Positions 55,277 to 62,464 are shown, counted from the first letter of the stretch. The stretch: 64,000 nt of DNA from Pelosinus fermentans JBW45 (GCF_000271665.2 NZ_CP010978.1:714501-778500); one strand, 5' to 3'. Made by a program: numbers and translations. The notes: a model not told the origin generated them from the letters alone.

Positions 55277-56365
55277 ATGCGTATACTTGATAAATATATA
55301 GTCAAAGAACTACTAGGTCCTTTTATATTTGGTATTGCTTCCTTTTCCAGTGTTTTTATTGGCACAAGTACTTTGATGAGAATTGCCCAATATGTAACTC
55401 AATACGGAGCATCCTTGAATTCGGTAGTCAAATTATTCATTTACAGCCTGCCAGCGATTGTTGTTTTAACTTTCCCCATGTCGATGCTGCTGGCAGCATT
55501 GCTAGCTTTTGGCCGACTATCCGGTTCTAGTGAAATCACCGCGATGCGTTCCGGGGGCATTAGCTTTTATCGTTTATCTGCTCCAGTGTTTGTTATTGCT
55601 TTTTTCGTCAGTATTTTTGCTGTCTTCTTCTCTGAAATGGTAGTTCCTCAATCCAATTCAGCATATAATTATGTAGTGCGCTATGAAATTCAAAAAAATA
55701 CGGCACCCAAGTCCCAGGAACATATTATCATTAAAGATGTCAAAGGCGATATATTAGAAAGACTAACTTACGCTCGTAAATTTGAAGAAGAGACCAATAC
55801 CATGTATGCGGTATCGATGCAGGAATTTGATAATGGCACTTTAGTACGGGTAGAAAATGCAGAAAAAGCTGTGTGGCAGGATAATCGTTGGACCATGATC
55901 AATGGGGTCATTCATGATTTGACAGCGGAGGGTAACCTTGAGCGTACCATGCACTTTGAACAGCAGATTATGCCAATGGCAAAAGCGCCAACTGCCATTT
56001 CTCGGGAACAGAAAAAACCAGATGAAATGACAATTAAAGAATTAAAGCAGCATATTAAAATATTAGACAGAGAGTATGTCAACGCCAAAAAATATGAGAT
56101 GGAATTGCAGCAGCGATTAGCGATTCCCGTAGCCAGTTTTGTTTTTGCATTGATTGGCACCCCATTAGGGTTACAGCCCAACCGCTCTAGTTCCTCCATA
56201 GGTCTTGGAATTAGTATTATTATCATCTTTGTATATTATGCGATTATGACAGTTTTCACAGCATTGGGACAAGGCGGTGCCCTTCCTGTGGTTCTCGCTG
56301 CTTGGATACCCAATATCATCGGCATCATCGCAGGTGCCCTCCTAGTACGCAAAGCCTCACGGTGA
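55277..56365 (+). CDS. lptF: LptF/LptG-family LPS export permease
   Basis: 362 aa. YjgP/YjgQ family: six membrane segments in two groups of three (three N-terminal, three C-terminal) with a periplasmic jellyroll between. RILDKYIVKELLGPFIFGIA, ALLAFGRLSGSSEITAMRSG and RLAIPVASFVFALIGTPLGL are signatures. Proteobacteria encode two different subunits; only one gene is found here, so the complex may be a homodimer or the second gene lies elsewhere. GGGAG precedes the ATG, 13 bp after lptB. Confidence 0.93.
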   Translation: MRILDKYIVKELLGPFIFGIASFSSVFIGTSTLMRIAQYVTQYGASLNSVVKLFIYSLPAIVVLTFPMSMLLAALLAFGRLSGSSEITAMRSGGISFYRLSAPVFVIAFFVSIFAVFFSEMVVPQSNSAYNYVVRYEIQKNTAPKSQEHIIIKDVKGDILERLTYARKFEEETNTMYAVSMQEFDNGTLVRVENAEKAVWQDNRWTMINGVIHDLTAEGNLERTMHFEQQIMPMAKAPTAISREQKKPDEMTIKELKQHIKILDREYVNAKKYEMELQQRLAIPVASFVFALIGTPLGLQPNRSSSSIGLGISIIIIFVYYAIMTVFTALGQGGALPVVLAAWIPNIIGIIAGALLVRKASR

Positions 56366-56373
56366 GGATTTAA

Positions 56374-56520
56374 CGAACCGCAGAGACGCAGAGAACACAG
56401 AGAAAAGATGTGAGGGATAATATAATCCCCTCTTGAGAGGGGTGGCACGTAGTGACGGGGTGTGTTCCTGAAATTTTCTAACCCAATATCCCTCAGCGCT
56501 CTCTGCGCCTCTGTGGTTCA
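56374..56520 (+). repeat. CTCTG-type inverted repeat containing a nested CCCCTC repeat
   Basis: The left arm GAACCGCAGAGACGCAGAG and the right arm CTCAGCGCT, CTCTGCGC, CTCTGTGGTTC enclose the second repeat family at 56425-56467. Confidence 0.75.
56425..56467 (+). repeat. CCCCTC-type repeat, copy 2 (nested)
   Basis: TCCCCTCTTGAGAGGGGTGG, then a CACGTAGTG stem and CGGGGTGTGTTC. It lies in the loop of a CTCTG hairpin. Confidence 0.7.
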
Positions 56521-56523
56521 AAA

Positions 56524-56572
56524 CCCCTTCGTGCTCTTCGCCCTTCTTGGCACTTCGCATCTTCGCGTTTCA
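56524..56572 (+). repeat. CTTCG-type arm before the DUF3084 gene
   Basis: Units CCTTCGTGC, TCTTCGCCC, CTTCGCAT and CTTCGCGTTTC follow the nested repeat. Confidence 0.6.
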
Positions 56573-56614
56573 AAACATTTTTTTCAGTAGATATAGAAAG
56601 GAGGTACACACATC

Positions 56615-57847
56615 ATGTATGGTTTTACACTCATTGCCGTTTTAGCCATTACAGGCGGAGCGATTGCCTATATTGGTGATAAATTGGGTACAAAAGTTGG
56701 CAAGAAGAAATTGAGTATTTTTGGTCTGCGCCCCAAGCATACCTCTATTATCGTTACCATTATTACCGGCATTCTGATTACTGGGTCTACCATTGGTGTA
56801 TTATCATTAGTATCTAAGGATGTGCGTACCGCTCTTTTTGGTATGGAAGCCTTAGCACAAAAGCTGTCTACTTTATCCCAGGAAGTAGCCAGTAAAAATG
56901 TTGAATTGGATACCAGTCGTGTTGCCCTTGAATCTAAGAATGCAGAATACGCCGCCCTGACTCTGAAAGTAAAAGATACGGCAGAGCGTTTGCGGGCCAT
57001 TAGCAGTGAACTAACAGCGGTAATGCTAGAGCGTGACCGCACTGCTTTAGAATTAGAGCAAGCAAAAGGAGATTTAGAAACTTCTAAGCAAGCTTTAACG
57101 AGCTTGCAGGAGACTAAAAATCAGTTGGATCTGCGTGTCCAATCACTGAATCAATCTAAGGATACCTTAGAAAAAGACGTGGATCGCTTAAATCAATTAA
57201 CAACCAAGCTAGGAGAAGGCATCCAGGTTGTTCGGGAAGGCTCTATTATCTATCGTGCAGGTGAAATTCTATCTACCTTTACCCTTCCCGGTGGTAAAAG
57301 TAAAGAGGATACAGAGCTAGCATTAAAAGAAGCCATTTATACAACGAACCAAGGTATTATTGAGAAATTGGGGATTGAAAATAAAAACCTGGGAGTCTTG
57401 TGGATTGCCCAGGAAGATTTTGATAAGATTGTTGCCACCTTAGTGAATCATCCAGAGGATGTGATTGTCCGTATCTCAGCAGGGGGCAACACGGTATATG
57501 GTGAGCCTGTTGTTGGTCATATTGGGATTTTCCCAAATCGACTGATTTATGCCCAGAATGAGAATATTTACATGTCTATTATAGAAGGCGGCTCTAAAGC
57601 GAAGCATCCAGAAGAAAGTGTCATGGCTTTTTTACAGAAGGTGAATGCTTCAGCGGTAGAAAAGGGAATATTACCAGATCCAATTCAGGGAACAGTAGGC
57701 GCGATTAATGGTGCAGATTTTTATGATGCGGTCAATAAAGTAAAACGGTATAGTGGTAAGGTTACGATTACGGCTACGGCCAAAAATGATATATATACGG
57801 CTGGACCTTTAAAAATCGAGTTGCATATTCAAGAGGTCTCTAAGTAG
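56615..57847 (+). CDS. DUF3084-family membrane protein with coiled coil
   Basis: 410 aa. Two membrane segments near the N-terminus (about 2-20 and 46-67, with the basic GTKVGKKKLSIFGLRPKHTS loop between), a coiled coil of about 130 residues (75-205) and a C-terminal alpha/beta domain (GEILSTFTLPGGKSKEDTEL, GNTVYGEPVVGHIGIFPNRL). This matches DUF3084, a family known from cyanobacteria and diderm Firmicutes. Its place at the end of the lpt cluster suggests an envelope role. AAGGAGG precedes the ATG and a terminator follows the gene. Confidence 0.75.
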   Translation: MYGFTLIAVLAITGGAIAYIGDKLGTKVGKKKLSIFGLRPKHTSIIVTIITGILITGSTIGVLSLVSKDVRTALFGMEALAQKLSTLSQEVASKNVELDTSRVALESKNAEYAALTLKVKDTAERLRAISSELTAVMLERDRTALELEQAKGDLETSKQALTSLQETKNQLDLRVQSLNQSKDTLEKDVDRLNQLTTKLGEGIQVVREGSIIYRAGEILSTFTLPGGKSKEDTELALKEAIYTTNQGIIEKLGIENKNLGVLWIAQEDFDKIVATLVNHPEDVIVRISAGGNTVYGEPVVGHIGIFPNRLIYAQNENIYMSIIEGGSKAKHPEESVMAFLQKVNASAVEKGILPDPIQGTVGAINGADFYDAVNKVKRYSGKVTITATAKNDIYTAGPLKIELHIQEVSK

Positions 57848-57880
57848 AGTTAAAGCCATTTAACAGAAAGTACCAGAGGG

Positions 57881-57912
57881 GAATCCTGCTTTTAAAGCAG
57901 GATTCTTTTTTC
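57881..57912 (+). terminator. Terminator after the DUF3084 gene
   Basis: GAATCCTGCT pairs with AGCAGGATTC around TTTAA and is followed by TTTTTTCTTTT. Confidence 0.9.
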
Positions 57913-57972
57913 TTTTGGCGAAATAGATAGTTATAAAGTTTATGTAAACAATATATATTTTTTTAACATTCA

Positions 57973-57988
57973 ATGACTAAATAGTCAT
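57973..57988 (+). promoter_or_regulatory. Palindromic operator candidate upstream of ompM1
   Basis: ATGACTAAATAGTCAT, with the same GACT-N4-AGTC half-sites as 20502, 41113 and 63847. It lies 83 bases before the structured leader. No confident -35/-10 pair was found beside it. Confidence 0.5.
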
Positions 57989-58070
57989 GCGTTGTAGAGA
58001 AAGGAAATTACCAATATTTACACATGGGTATTAAGCAGGAATAAAAAAAGATATATAGAATTATGTAAAC

Positions 58071-58154
58071 TAGAACCTGTAAAAAGCGACAGGGGCATGA
58101 AAGGGATAGATGATGCAAGGATGAACGTTCTAATGAGGAAACGTGGAAACTCAT
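58071..58154 (+). ncRNA. Structured 5' leader of ompM1 (unnamed motif)
   Basis: TAGAAC (58071) pairs with GTTCTA (58127-58132) and encloses a CCTGT/ACAGG hairpin and a GCAT/ATGC hairpin, a three-way junction. Next comes the hairpin ATGAG, loop GAAACGTGGAAA, CTCAT (58133-58154). The loop and stem recur before ompM2 and ompM3. Confidence 0.6.
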
Positions 58155-58237
58155 GAAACACTCCTTGATTCAATAGCTCTTATCATGTTGGTGATAGCAC
58201 CCGCGAAAAAACAACATTTTAAGGGGGATCTTTCCAA

Positions 58238-59356
58238 ATGAACAAGAAACTTTTAAAAGTAGCAGTGACTACTGCACTGGCTGCCAGCATGGCAGTACCA
58301 GCATTCGCAAACCCATTTTCCGATGTACCTGCAAAACACTGGTCATACGATGCAGTAAACAAATTGGCTCAAGCTGGTGTGGTTGAAGGTTATGGCGATG
58401 GCACTTTCAGAGGCGACAAAACCGTTACTCGTTATGAAATGGCACAAATCGTAGCAAATGCTATGACTAAATCCTTGAATGCAGACCAAAAAGCAACTGT
58501 AGATCAATTGTCCAAAGAATTTGCTACTGAATTAAACACATTGGGTGTAAAAGTAGAAGGAATGCAAGATCAAATTGACAAAATGGTAAAAATTTCTGGT
58601 GATGCTCGTGTACGTTATACAAATGTAGAAGATGAAGGCGACAAAACAGATCTTCGTACTCGTGTTTCCTTTGATGGTAACATCAATGAAGACGTTAAGT
58701 ACAACGCTCGCTTAAGTGGAACTTTCCAACCTAACGAAAACAACCAAACAGTTGGAATTAAATTAGACACTGCTAACGTATCTTTCAATGCTCTTGGTGC
58801 TGATGCTACTGTAGGTCGTCAAGATGTTCTTTTAGGATCAGGTATTATGTTTGATGACAAATTGACTGGTCTTGGATTGCAAGCTGGTGGTTTGAAATTG
58901 TATGCAGGTAATAATACTGGTACTAATGATGCAGATTCAGAACGCATGTATGCTGCTGAATACGGTGTTAATATTTTTGGTGCAAAAATAACTGCTGATT
59001 ACCTAAAAAATGGCGATAACAAAGCATATGGAATTAATGGTTCAGCTCCAATTACAAGCGGCGTAACTGCTCTTGCAGACTATGTTAAAAACGATTCCAA
59101 TGACGCTGACGCTACTGCTTTTGGTGTGAAACTTAACAAACTTGGATTGACTGTACTTCACAGAGATGCAGATGCCGGTGTTTACAACGCTTACTCTAGT
59201 GCAGATGTAATTGCTCTTCCTACTGATCAAGCAATTAAAGGTATGGAATATCAATTCGATAAATCTCTTACTAAGAACGCTGACTTAAAAGTTAAATACC
59301 AAGATTTCGATAACATGAATGCACGTACTTCTGCAGCTGTTAACGTAAAATTCTAA
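58238..59356 (+). CDS. ompM1: OmpM-type SLH-domain outer-membrane porin (copy 1)
   Basis: 372 aa. The signal peptide ends AFA. One SLH domain follows (about residues 25-80; FSDVPAKHWSYDAVNKLAQA, EGYGDGTFRGDKTVTRYEMA), then a helical stalk (SLNADQKATVDQLSKEF to about 120) and a beta-barrel ending in VNVKF. In Negativicutes, OmpM proteins span the outer membrane and bind peptidoglycan (often polyamine-modified) through SLH, tethering the two layers. It is shorter than copies 2 and 3, and its barrel differs most. AAGGGGG precedes the ATG; a long structured leader and a palindrome lie upstream. Confidence 0.92.
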   Translation: MNKKLLKVAVTTALAASMAVPAFANPFSDVPAKHWSYDAVNKLAQAGVVEGYGDGTFRGDKTVTRYEMAQIVANAMTKSLNADQKATVDQLSKEFATELNTLGVKVEGMQDQIDKMVKISGDARVRYTNVEDEGDKTDLRTRVSFDGNINEDVKYNARLSGTFQPNENNQTVGIKLDTANVSFNALGADATVGRQDVLLGSGIMFDDKLTGLGLQAGGLKLYAGNNTGTNDADSERMYAAEYGVNIFGAKITADYLKNGDNKAYGINGSAPITSGVTALADYVKNDSNDADATAFGVKLNKLGLTVLHRDADAGVYNAYSSADVIALPTDQAIKGMEYQFDKSLTKNADLKVKYQDFDNMNARTSAAVNVKF

Positions 59357-59368
59357 AACTACTCTTTA

Positions 59369-59395
59369 CAAAAGCACCCTCCGGGGTGCTTTTGC
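59369..59395 (+). terminator. Terminator after ompM1
   Basis: CAAAAGCACCC pairs with GGGTGCTTTTG; a short T-rich tail follows. Confidence 0.85.
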
Positions 59396-59408
59396 TTGTC
59401 TTATGATA

Positions 59409-59440
59409 TCCCTTTGTGTCCTTTGCGCCTTTGTGGTTCC
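59409..59440 (+). repeat. CTTTG-type single-arm repeat
   Basis: Units CCTTTGTGT, CCTTTGCGC, CTTTGTGGTTCC, after the ompM1 terminator. Confidence 0.75.
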
Positions 59441-59569
59441 TTTATTTTATATGTTTTAAAGGACGCGTAACGTTTTTCTAATAAAAATTAATTTCAAAAT
59501 TAGCAGGATAATTCAATTAAACATAGAATGATTATCAATATCAAATAAAATACCTAGTAAAGTATTAGT

Positions 59570-59606
59570 TTGAGAAGACTGATTTACTACATGTATTGTA
59601 GTAAAT
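59570..59606 (+). promoter_or_regulatory. Candidate promoter with TACA/TGTA dyad for ompM2
   Basis: TTGAGA (59570-59575), 18 bases, TATTGT (59594-59599). The dyad ATTTACTACA (59582-59591) / TGTAGTAAAT (59597-59606) covers the spacer and -10 region, an arrangement suited to a repressor. Confidence 0.4.
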
Positions 59607-59612
59607 GCACAA

Positions 59613-59686
59613 GAGTGAGCATTTTTCTAAAAAGTGTGGAGTTGAGGAAACTTGGAAACTCAAGATCAGCTTTTTAGATTTCACTC
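59613..59686 (+). ncRNA. Structured 5' leader of ompM2 (unnamed motif)
   Basis: Nested stems GAGTGA/TCACTC, CTAAAAAG/CTTTTTAG and TTGAG/CTCAA form one long hairpin closed by the loop GAAACTTGGAAA (59647-59658). The apical part matches the ompM1 and ompM3 leaders. Confidence 0.65.
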
Positions 59687-59719
59687 AGGGAAAAAATTAA
59701 CCTTAAGGAGAAATCGAAC

Positions 59720-60961
59720 ATGAACAAGAAAATGGTAGCAACTCTTGCAGCTGCAATGGTACTTGGCATAGCCGGTACATCATTCGCTGCAACCAATCCT
59801 TTCACAGACGTCCCTGCAAAACACTGGTCCTATGATGCGGTAACAAAACTAGCTAAAGCTGGTATTGTTGACGGTTATGGCGATGGCACTTTCAGAGGGG
59901 ACAAAACCATCAGCCGTTATGAAATGGCTCAAATCGTTGCAAAAGCACTAGCTCATTCTGACAGAGCAACTGCCCAGCAAAAAGCTTCTATCGACAAATT
60001 ATCCGTAGAATTTGCGGAAGAATTAGAAGGACTTAATGTTCGGGTAACGAAATTGGAGAAAAATTCTTCGACCATTAAAGTGAGCGGAGAAGCTCGTCTA
60101 AAATTTGAAGATACGGATAAAACGGATAGTGGGTTTAACTTACGGTCTCGCATAAACCTTGATGGTGCGATTAATGATGAATGGTCCTACTATGGCCGCC
60201 TACAAGCTGAGAATAACTTAAAAGGTGAAGGCGATACGAAAGTCACAATGGATAACGCTTTCGTTAAAGGACCAATTTTAGGAACGACCGCTACGATTGG
60301 ACGCTTTGATTACTTCCTGAATAATGGCTTAATGATTGATAGTACACTGAATGGTGTCAATGTTGAAGTTGGTAATGTAGTAAAAGCAAATCTATTCTAT
60401 GGTAAAGATAATAATAATGATGTGTTTGGTCTTGAAGACGATGTACACTTAACGGTAGCTGGTGTAGGCTTGGATTATGCAGCTTCTAAAGCAACTAGTC
60501 TGAATGGCGGTTATTATCAATTCGAAAATAAAGATGATTCCAGCTATTTTGATACTGATGGAGATAAACGTAAAATCTGGGAAGCTGGCTTTAAAACTCA
60601 ATTAACAAATAACTTCTCATTAACTGGTTCATATGGTAAGTCTGATGCAAATACAGGCGATACCGCTTATTATGGGGAAATTGGTTATAAAGGTGCTGAT
60701 CAAGCTGAAGTTGGTTCCTATGGCGCATGGGTGAACTACCGCCACTTAGAAGCCAATGCCGCTCCTTATACTACTTTCGATGGTCCTTATGCATTTGATT
60801 CCCAAGCTGACGGCGGCAAAGGGTACGAGATCGGATTGAGCTATACTCCGATTTTGAATACCGTTCTTACCGTTAAATATGCTGATTTGAAAGCAACAAC
60901 CGATGGTAGTTCTTCCGATAAGACAAAATACTACCTAGCACAAGCAGAGTTCTTTTTCTAA
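59720..60961 (+). CDS. ompM2: OmpM-type SLH-domain outer-membrane porin (copy 2)
   Basis: 413 aa. Signal peptide ending SFA; SLH domain (about 25-80; FTDVPAKHWSYDAVTKLAKA, DGYGDGTFRGDKTISRYEMA); helical stalk with ATAQQKASIDKLSVEFAEEL; and a barrel with alternating strands such as YYGRLQAENNLKG, ATIGRFDYFLNNGLMID and AGVGLDYAASKATSLNGGYY, ending in AQAEFFF. The terminal aromatic run is an outer-membrane insertion signal for BamA. It is closely similar to copy 3 over its whole length, so these two are the more recent paralogs. AAGGAG precedes the ATG. Confidence 0.93.
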   Translation: MNKKMVATLAAAMVLGIAGTSFAATNPFTDVPAKHWSYDAVTKLAKAGIVDGYGDGTFRGDKTISRYEMAQIVAKALAHSDRATAQQKASIDKLSVEFAEELEGLNVRVTKLEKNSSTIKVSGEARLKFEDTDKTDSGFNLRSRINLDGAINDEWSYYGRLQAENNLKGEGDTKVTMDNAFVKGPILGTTATIGRFDYFLNNGLMIDSTLNGVNVEVGNVVKANLFYGKDNNNDVFGLEDDVHLTVAGVGLDYAASKATSLNGGYYQFENKDDSSYFDTDGDKRKIWEAGFKTQLTNNFSLTGSYGKSDANTGDTAYYGEIGYKGADQAEVGSYGAWVNYRHLEANAAPYTTFDGPYAFDSQADGGKGYEIGLSYTPILNTVLTVKYADLKATTDGSSSDKTKYYLAQAEFFF

Positions 60962-60974
60962 AACATCATCCCAG

Positions 60975-61006
60975 AAACCGTTGGCTTTATGCCAGCGGTT
61001 TTTTTA
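60975..61006 (+). terminator. Terminator after ompM2
   Basis: AAACCGTTGGC pairs with GCCAGCGGTTT (one G-T pair) around TTTAT, followed by TTTTT. Confidence 0.88.
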
Positions 61007-61232
61007 TATGTAAGTTGTATAATCATATAATCGTTTTTGATCGTTTACCGATGAATACAAATACAATTCAAATGGTATTTTATTATGATATAAAAATGTA
61101 CTTTAAATCAATATTCGACGAGATTATTTAAAAGTTTTAAAAATTTTAGGGATGCTGCAATAAGATATAGATGGTAAGAGATGGAGCAAATAATGATCTT
61201 TATAAGTTAAAACAAAAGAAGGAGAATTCTTT

Positions 61233-61529
61233 ATGCGAATTGTTATATTATGCATCGTTGTTATTATACTGATGATACCAGTTTGTAGTGCAGAAAATAC
61301 AGTGCATCAAGTTGAGGACTCTATGGCGATGGATAAATGGGCTCATTTAGGTTTGGGGTACATCATGAATGATCAGTTAAAGAAGCAAACGAAATTAACA
61401 GCTGTTGAGCGATTTTTAGCAGTATGGACAGTCGCATATGCTAAAGAAAAATGGGCAGATTCAAAATTTGATCGGAACGACATGATCGCCACTATGGCAG
61501 GCGGTTTAGTTTATGAAGCTAAATTCTAA
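61233..61529 (+). CDS. Small secreted protein, unknown function
   Basis: 98 aa with a signal sequence (RIVILCIVVIILMIPVCSA). The mature part has MDKWAHLGLGYIMNDQL and an ending RNDMIATMAGGLVYEAKF. DKWAH...GYI followed by a D-x-x-A-T-x-A-G-G tract is reminiscent of small YfiM-like envelope proteins, but I cannot place it firmly. GGAG precedes the ATG and a terminator follows, so it is a single-gene unit between two ompM genes. The gap before it (60962-61232) contains only the ompM2 terminator and AT-rich sequence. Confidence 0.65.
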   Translation: MRIVILCIVVIILMIPVCSAENTVHQVEDSMAMDKWAHLGLGYIMNDQLKKQTKLTAVERFLAVWTVAYAKEKWADSKFDRNDMIATMAGGLVYEAKF

Positions 61530-61565
61530 TTGGCATAAATCAATTCCCGCAGTAAATTGTTCTGT

Positions 61566-61603
61566 AGTCATCCAACCTTTGATTAGGTGGATGACTTTTT
61601 TTG
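61566..61603 (+). terminator. Terminator after the small secreted protein gene
   Basis: AGTCATCCAACC pairs with GGTGGATGACT and is followed by seven T. Confidence 0.88.
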
Positions 61604-61780
61604 TACAGGTGCCACACTCAATAAGTATATAAAGTAGAAGCTTGTAATCACTAGAGTTATATAACTATGTCGTCAAATCGAAAAATGCAAAAAGCTTCAA
61701 AGGAATCTAACAAAAGAAATAGAACAGTAACCTTATTATAGAAAATTCCTTCTAGAGGGGTGACTGACTATAATAGATAT

Positions 61781-61819
61781 TCCCCTCTAGAGAGGGGTGC
61801 CTGAAAGGCGGGGTGTGTC
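61781..61819 (+). repeat. CCCCTC-type repeat, copy 3, abutting a start codon
   Basis: TCCCCTCTAGAGAGGGGTGC, then CTGAAAGGCGGGGTGTGTC. Its GGGGTG end is the only ribosome site for the GTG at 61820. An inverted partial copy (TTCTAGAGGGGTG) lies at 61750-61762. Confidence 0.65.
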
Positions 61820-62242
61820 GTGACCACTAACCAAACCATTATCAGCATCGACCCAGGACGAGAAAAATGCGGTATTGCTGCAGTCCATCAAGAAAAGGGT
61901 GTACTGCAGAAGAATATCATACCAACCCAAGACTTACCTTCTATTATTAAAGAGTGGCTTAGCACGTACCATACGAAAACTGTGATTATGGGAAATGGCA
62001 CTTCAAGCAAAGATGCCAAAAATCTATTAGAAAAAATCCTGATAAATGGACAATTCCTTGAAGTGACTTTAGTAGATGAATACCGAACGACCGACGATGG
62101 CCGCCGCCGCTACTGGCAGGAAAATCCCCCTCAGGGCTTTTGGCGTCTGATACCTGTGACTATGCAAACACCGCCTCAGCCAGTTGATGACTATGTTGCT
62201 GTAATACTGGCAGAACGTTATCTGGGAAAAGTTAACAAATAG
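61820..62242 (+). CDS. YqgF/RuvX-like RNase H-fold protein
   Basis: 140 aa, GTG start. IISIDPGREKCGIAAVHQEK has the DxG...G opening of the YqgF/RuvC RNase H fold. TVIMGNGTSSKDAKNLLEKI and VTLVDEYRTTDDGRRRYW fit the second and third catalytic regions, and PVDDYVAVILAERYL supplies a final acidic residue. YqgF proteins process pre-16S rRNA, but this divergent version carries an extra Arg-rich insertion, and its role is uncertain. Its ribosome site comes from the upstream repeat. The last codons overlap the GTTAACAAA repeats. Confidence 0.7.
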   Translation: MTTNQTIISIDPGREKCGIAAVHQEKGVLQKNIIPTQDLPSIIKEWLSTYHTKTVIMGNGTSSKDAKNLLEKILINGQFLEVTLVDEYRTTDDGRRRYWQENPPQGFWRLIPVTMQTPPQPVDDYVAVILAERYLGKVNK

Positions 62243-62261
62243 TTAACAAAAAGTTAACAAA
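62231..62261 (+). repeat. Three GTTAACAAA direct repeats with an 11-base period
   Basis: GTTAACAAA at 62231, 62242 and 62253. The first overlaps the end of the YqgF-like gene. The spacing keeps them on one face of the helix. Confidence 0.6.
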
Positions 62262-62263
62262 TT

Positions 62264-62283
62264 TTTTGTATAAATATACAAAA
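62264..62283 (+). promoter_or_regulatory. Perfect 20-base palindrome upstream of ompM3
   Basis: TTTTGTATAAATATACAAAA is perfectly self-complementary. It directly follows the GTTAACAAA repeats and lies 70 bases before the ompM3 leader hairpin; it may be an operator. Confidence 0.5.
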
Positions 62284-62353
62284 TGTAAGAAGGAAAATAA
62301 TATATTATGGAGAATATACTAGAAAGTGAGGTAAGATCTGACAGCATTAAGAT

Positions 62354-62407
62354 ACTAATAAGGAGAGATTGAGGAAACATGGACACTCAATTAGGAACCC
62401 TTCTTAG
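62354..62407 (+). ncRNA. Structured 5' leader of ompM3 (unnamed motif)
   Basis: An outer stem CTAATAAGG/CCTTCTTAG (one mismatch) holds the apical hairpin TTGAG, loop GAAACATGGACA (62374-62385), CTCAA. It has the same loop pattern as the ompM1 and ompM2 leaders. Confidence 0.6.
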
Positions 62408-62464
62408 GCTTATCATGGTAAGATCACCGAACAAAAATAAAAAAACCTAAGGAGAGATTCTAAC

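Noticed and set aside
58071-58237. Cyclic di-GMP or other known riboswitch before ompM1
   Set aside because: I looked for the conserved cores of common riboswitch classes and found none; the conserved part is the hairpin shared by the three ompM leaders.
7328-59440. Possible CRISPR array from the recurrent 28-30 base repeats
   Set aside because: The copies are dispersed singly between genes, differ in flavour and orientation, and have no regular spacers or cas genes.
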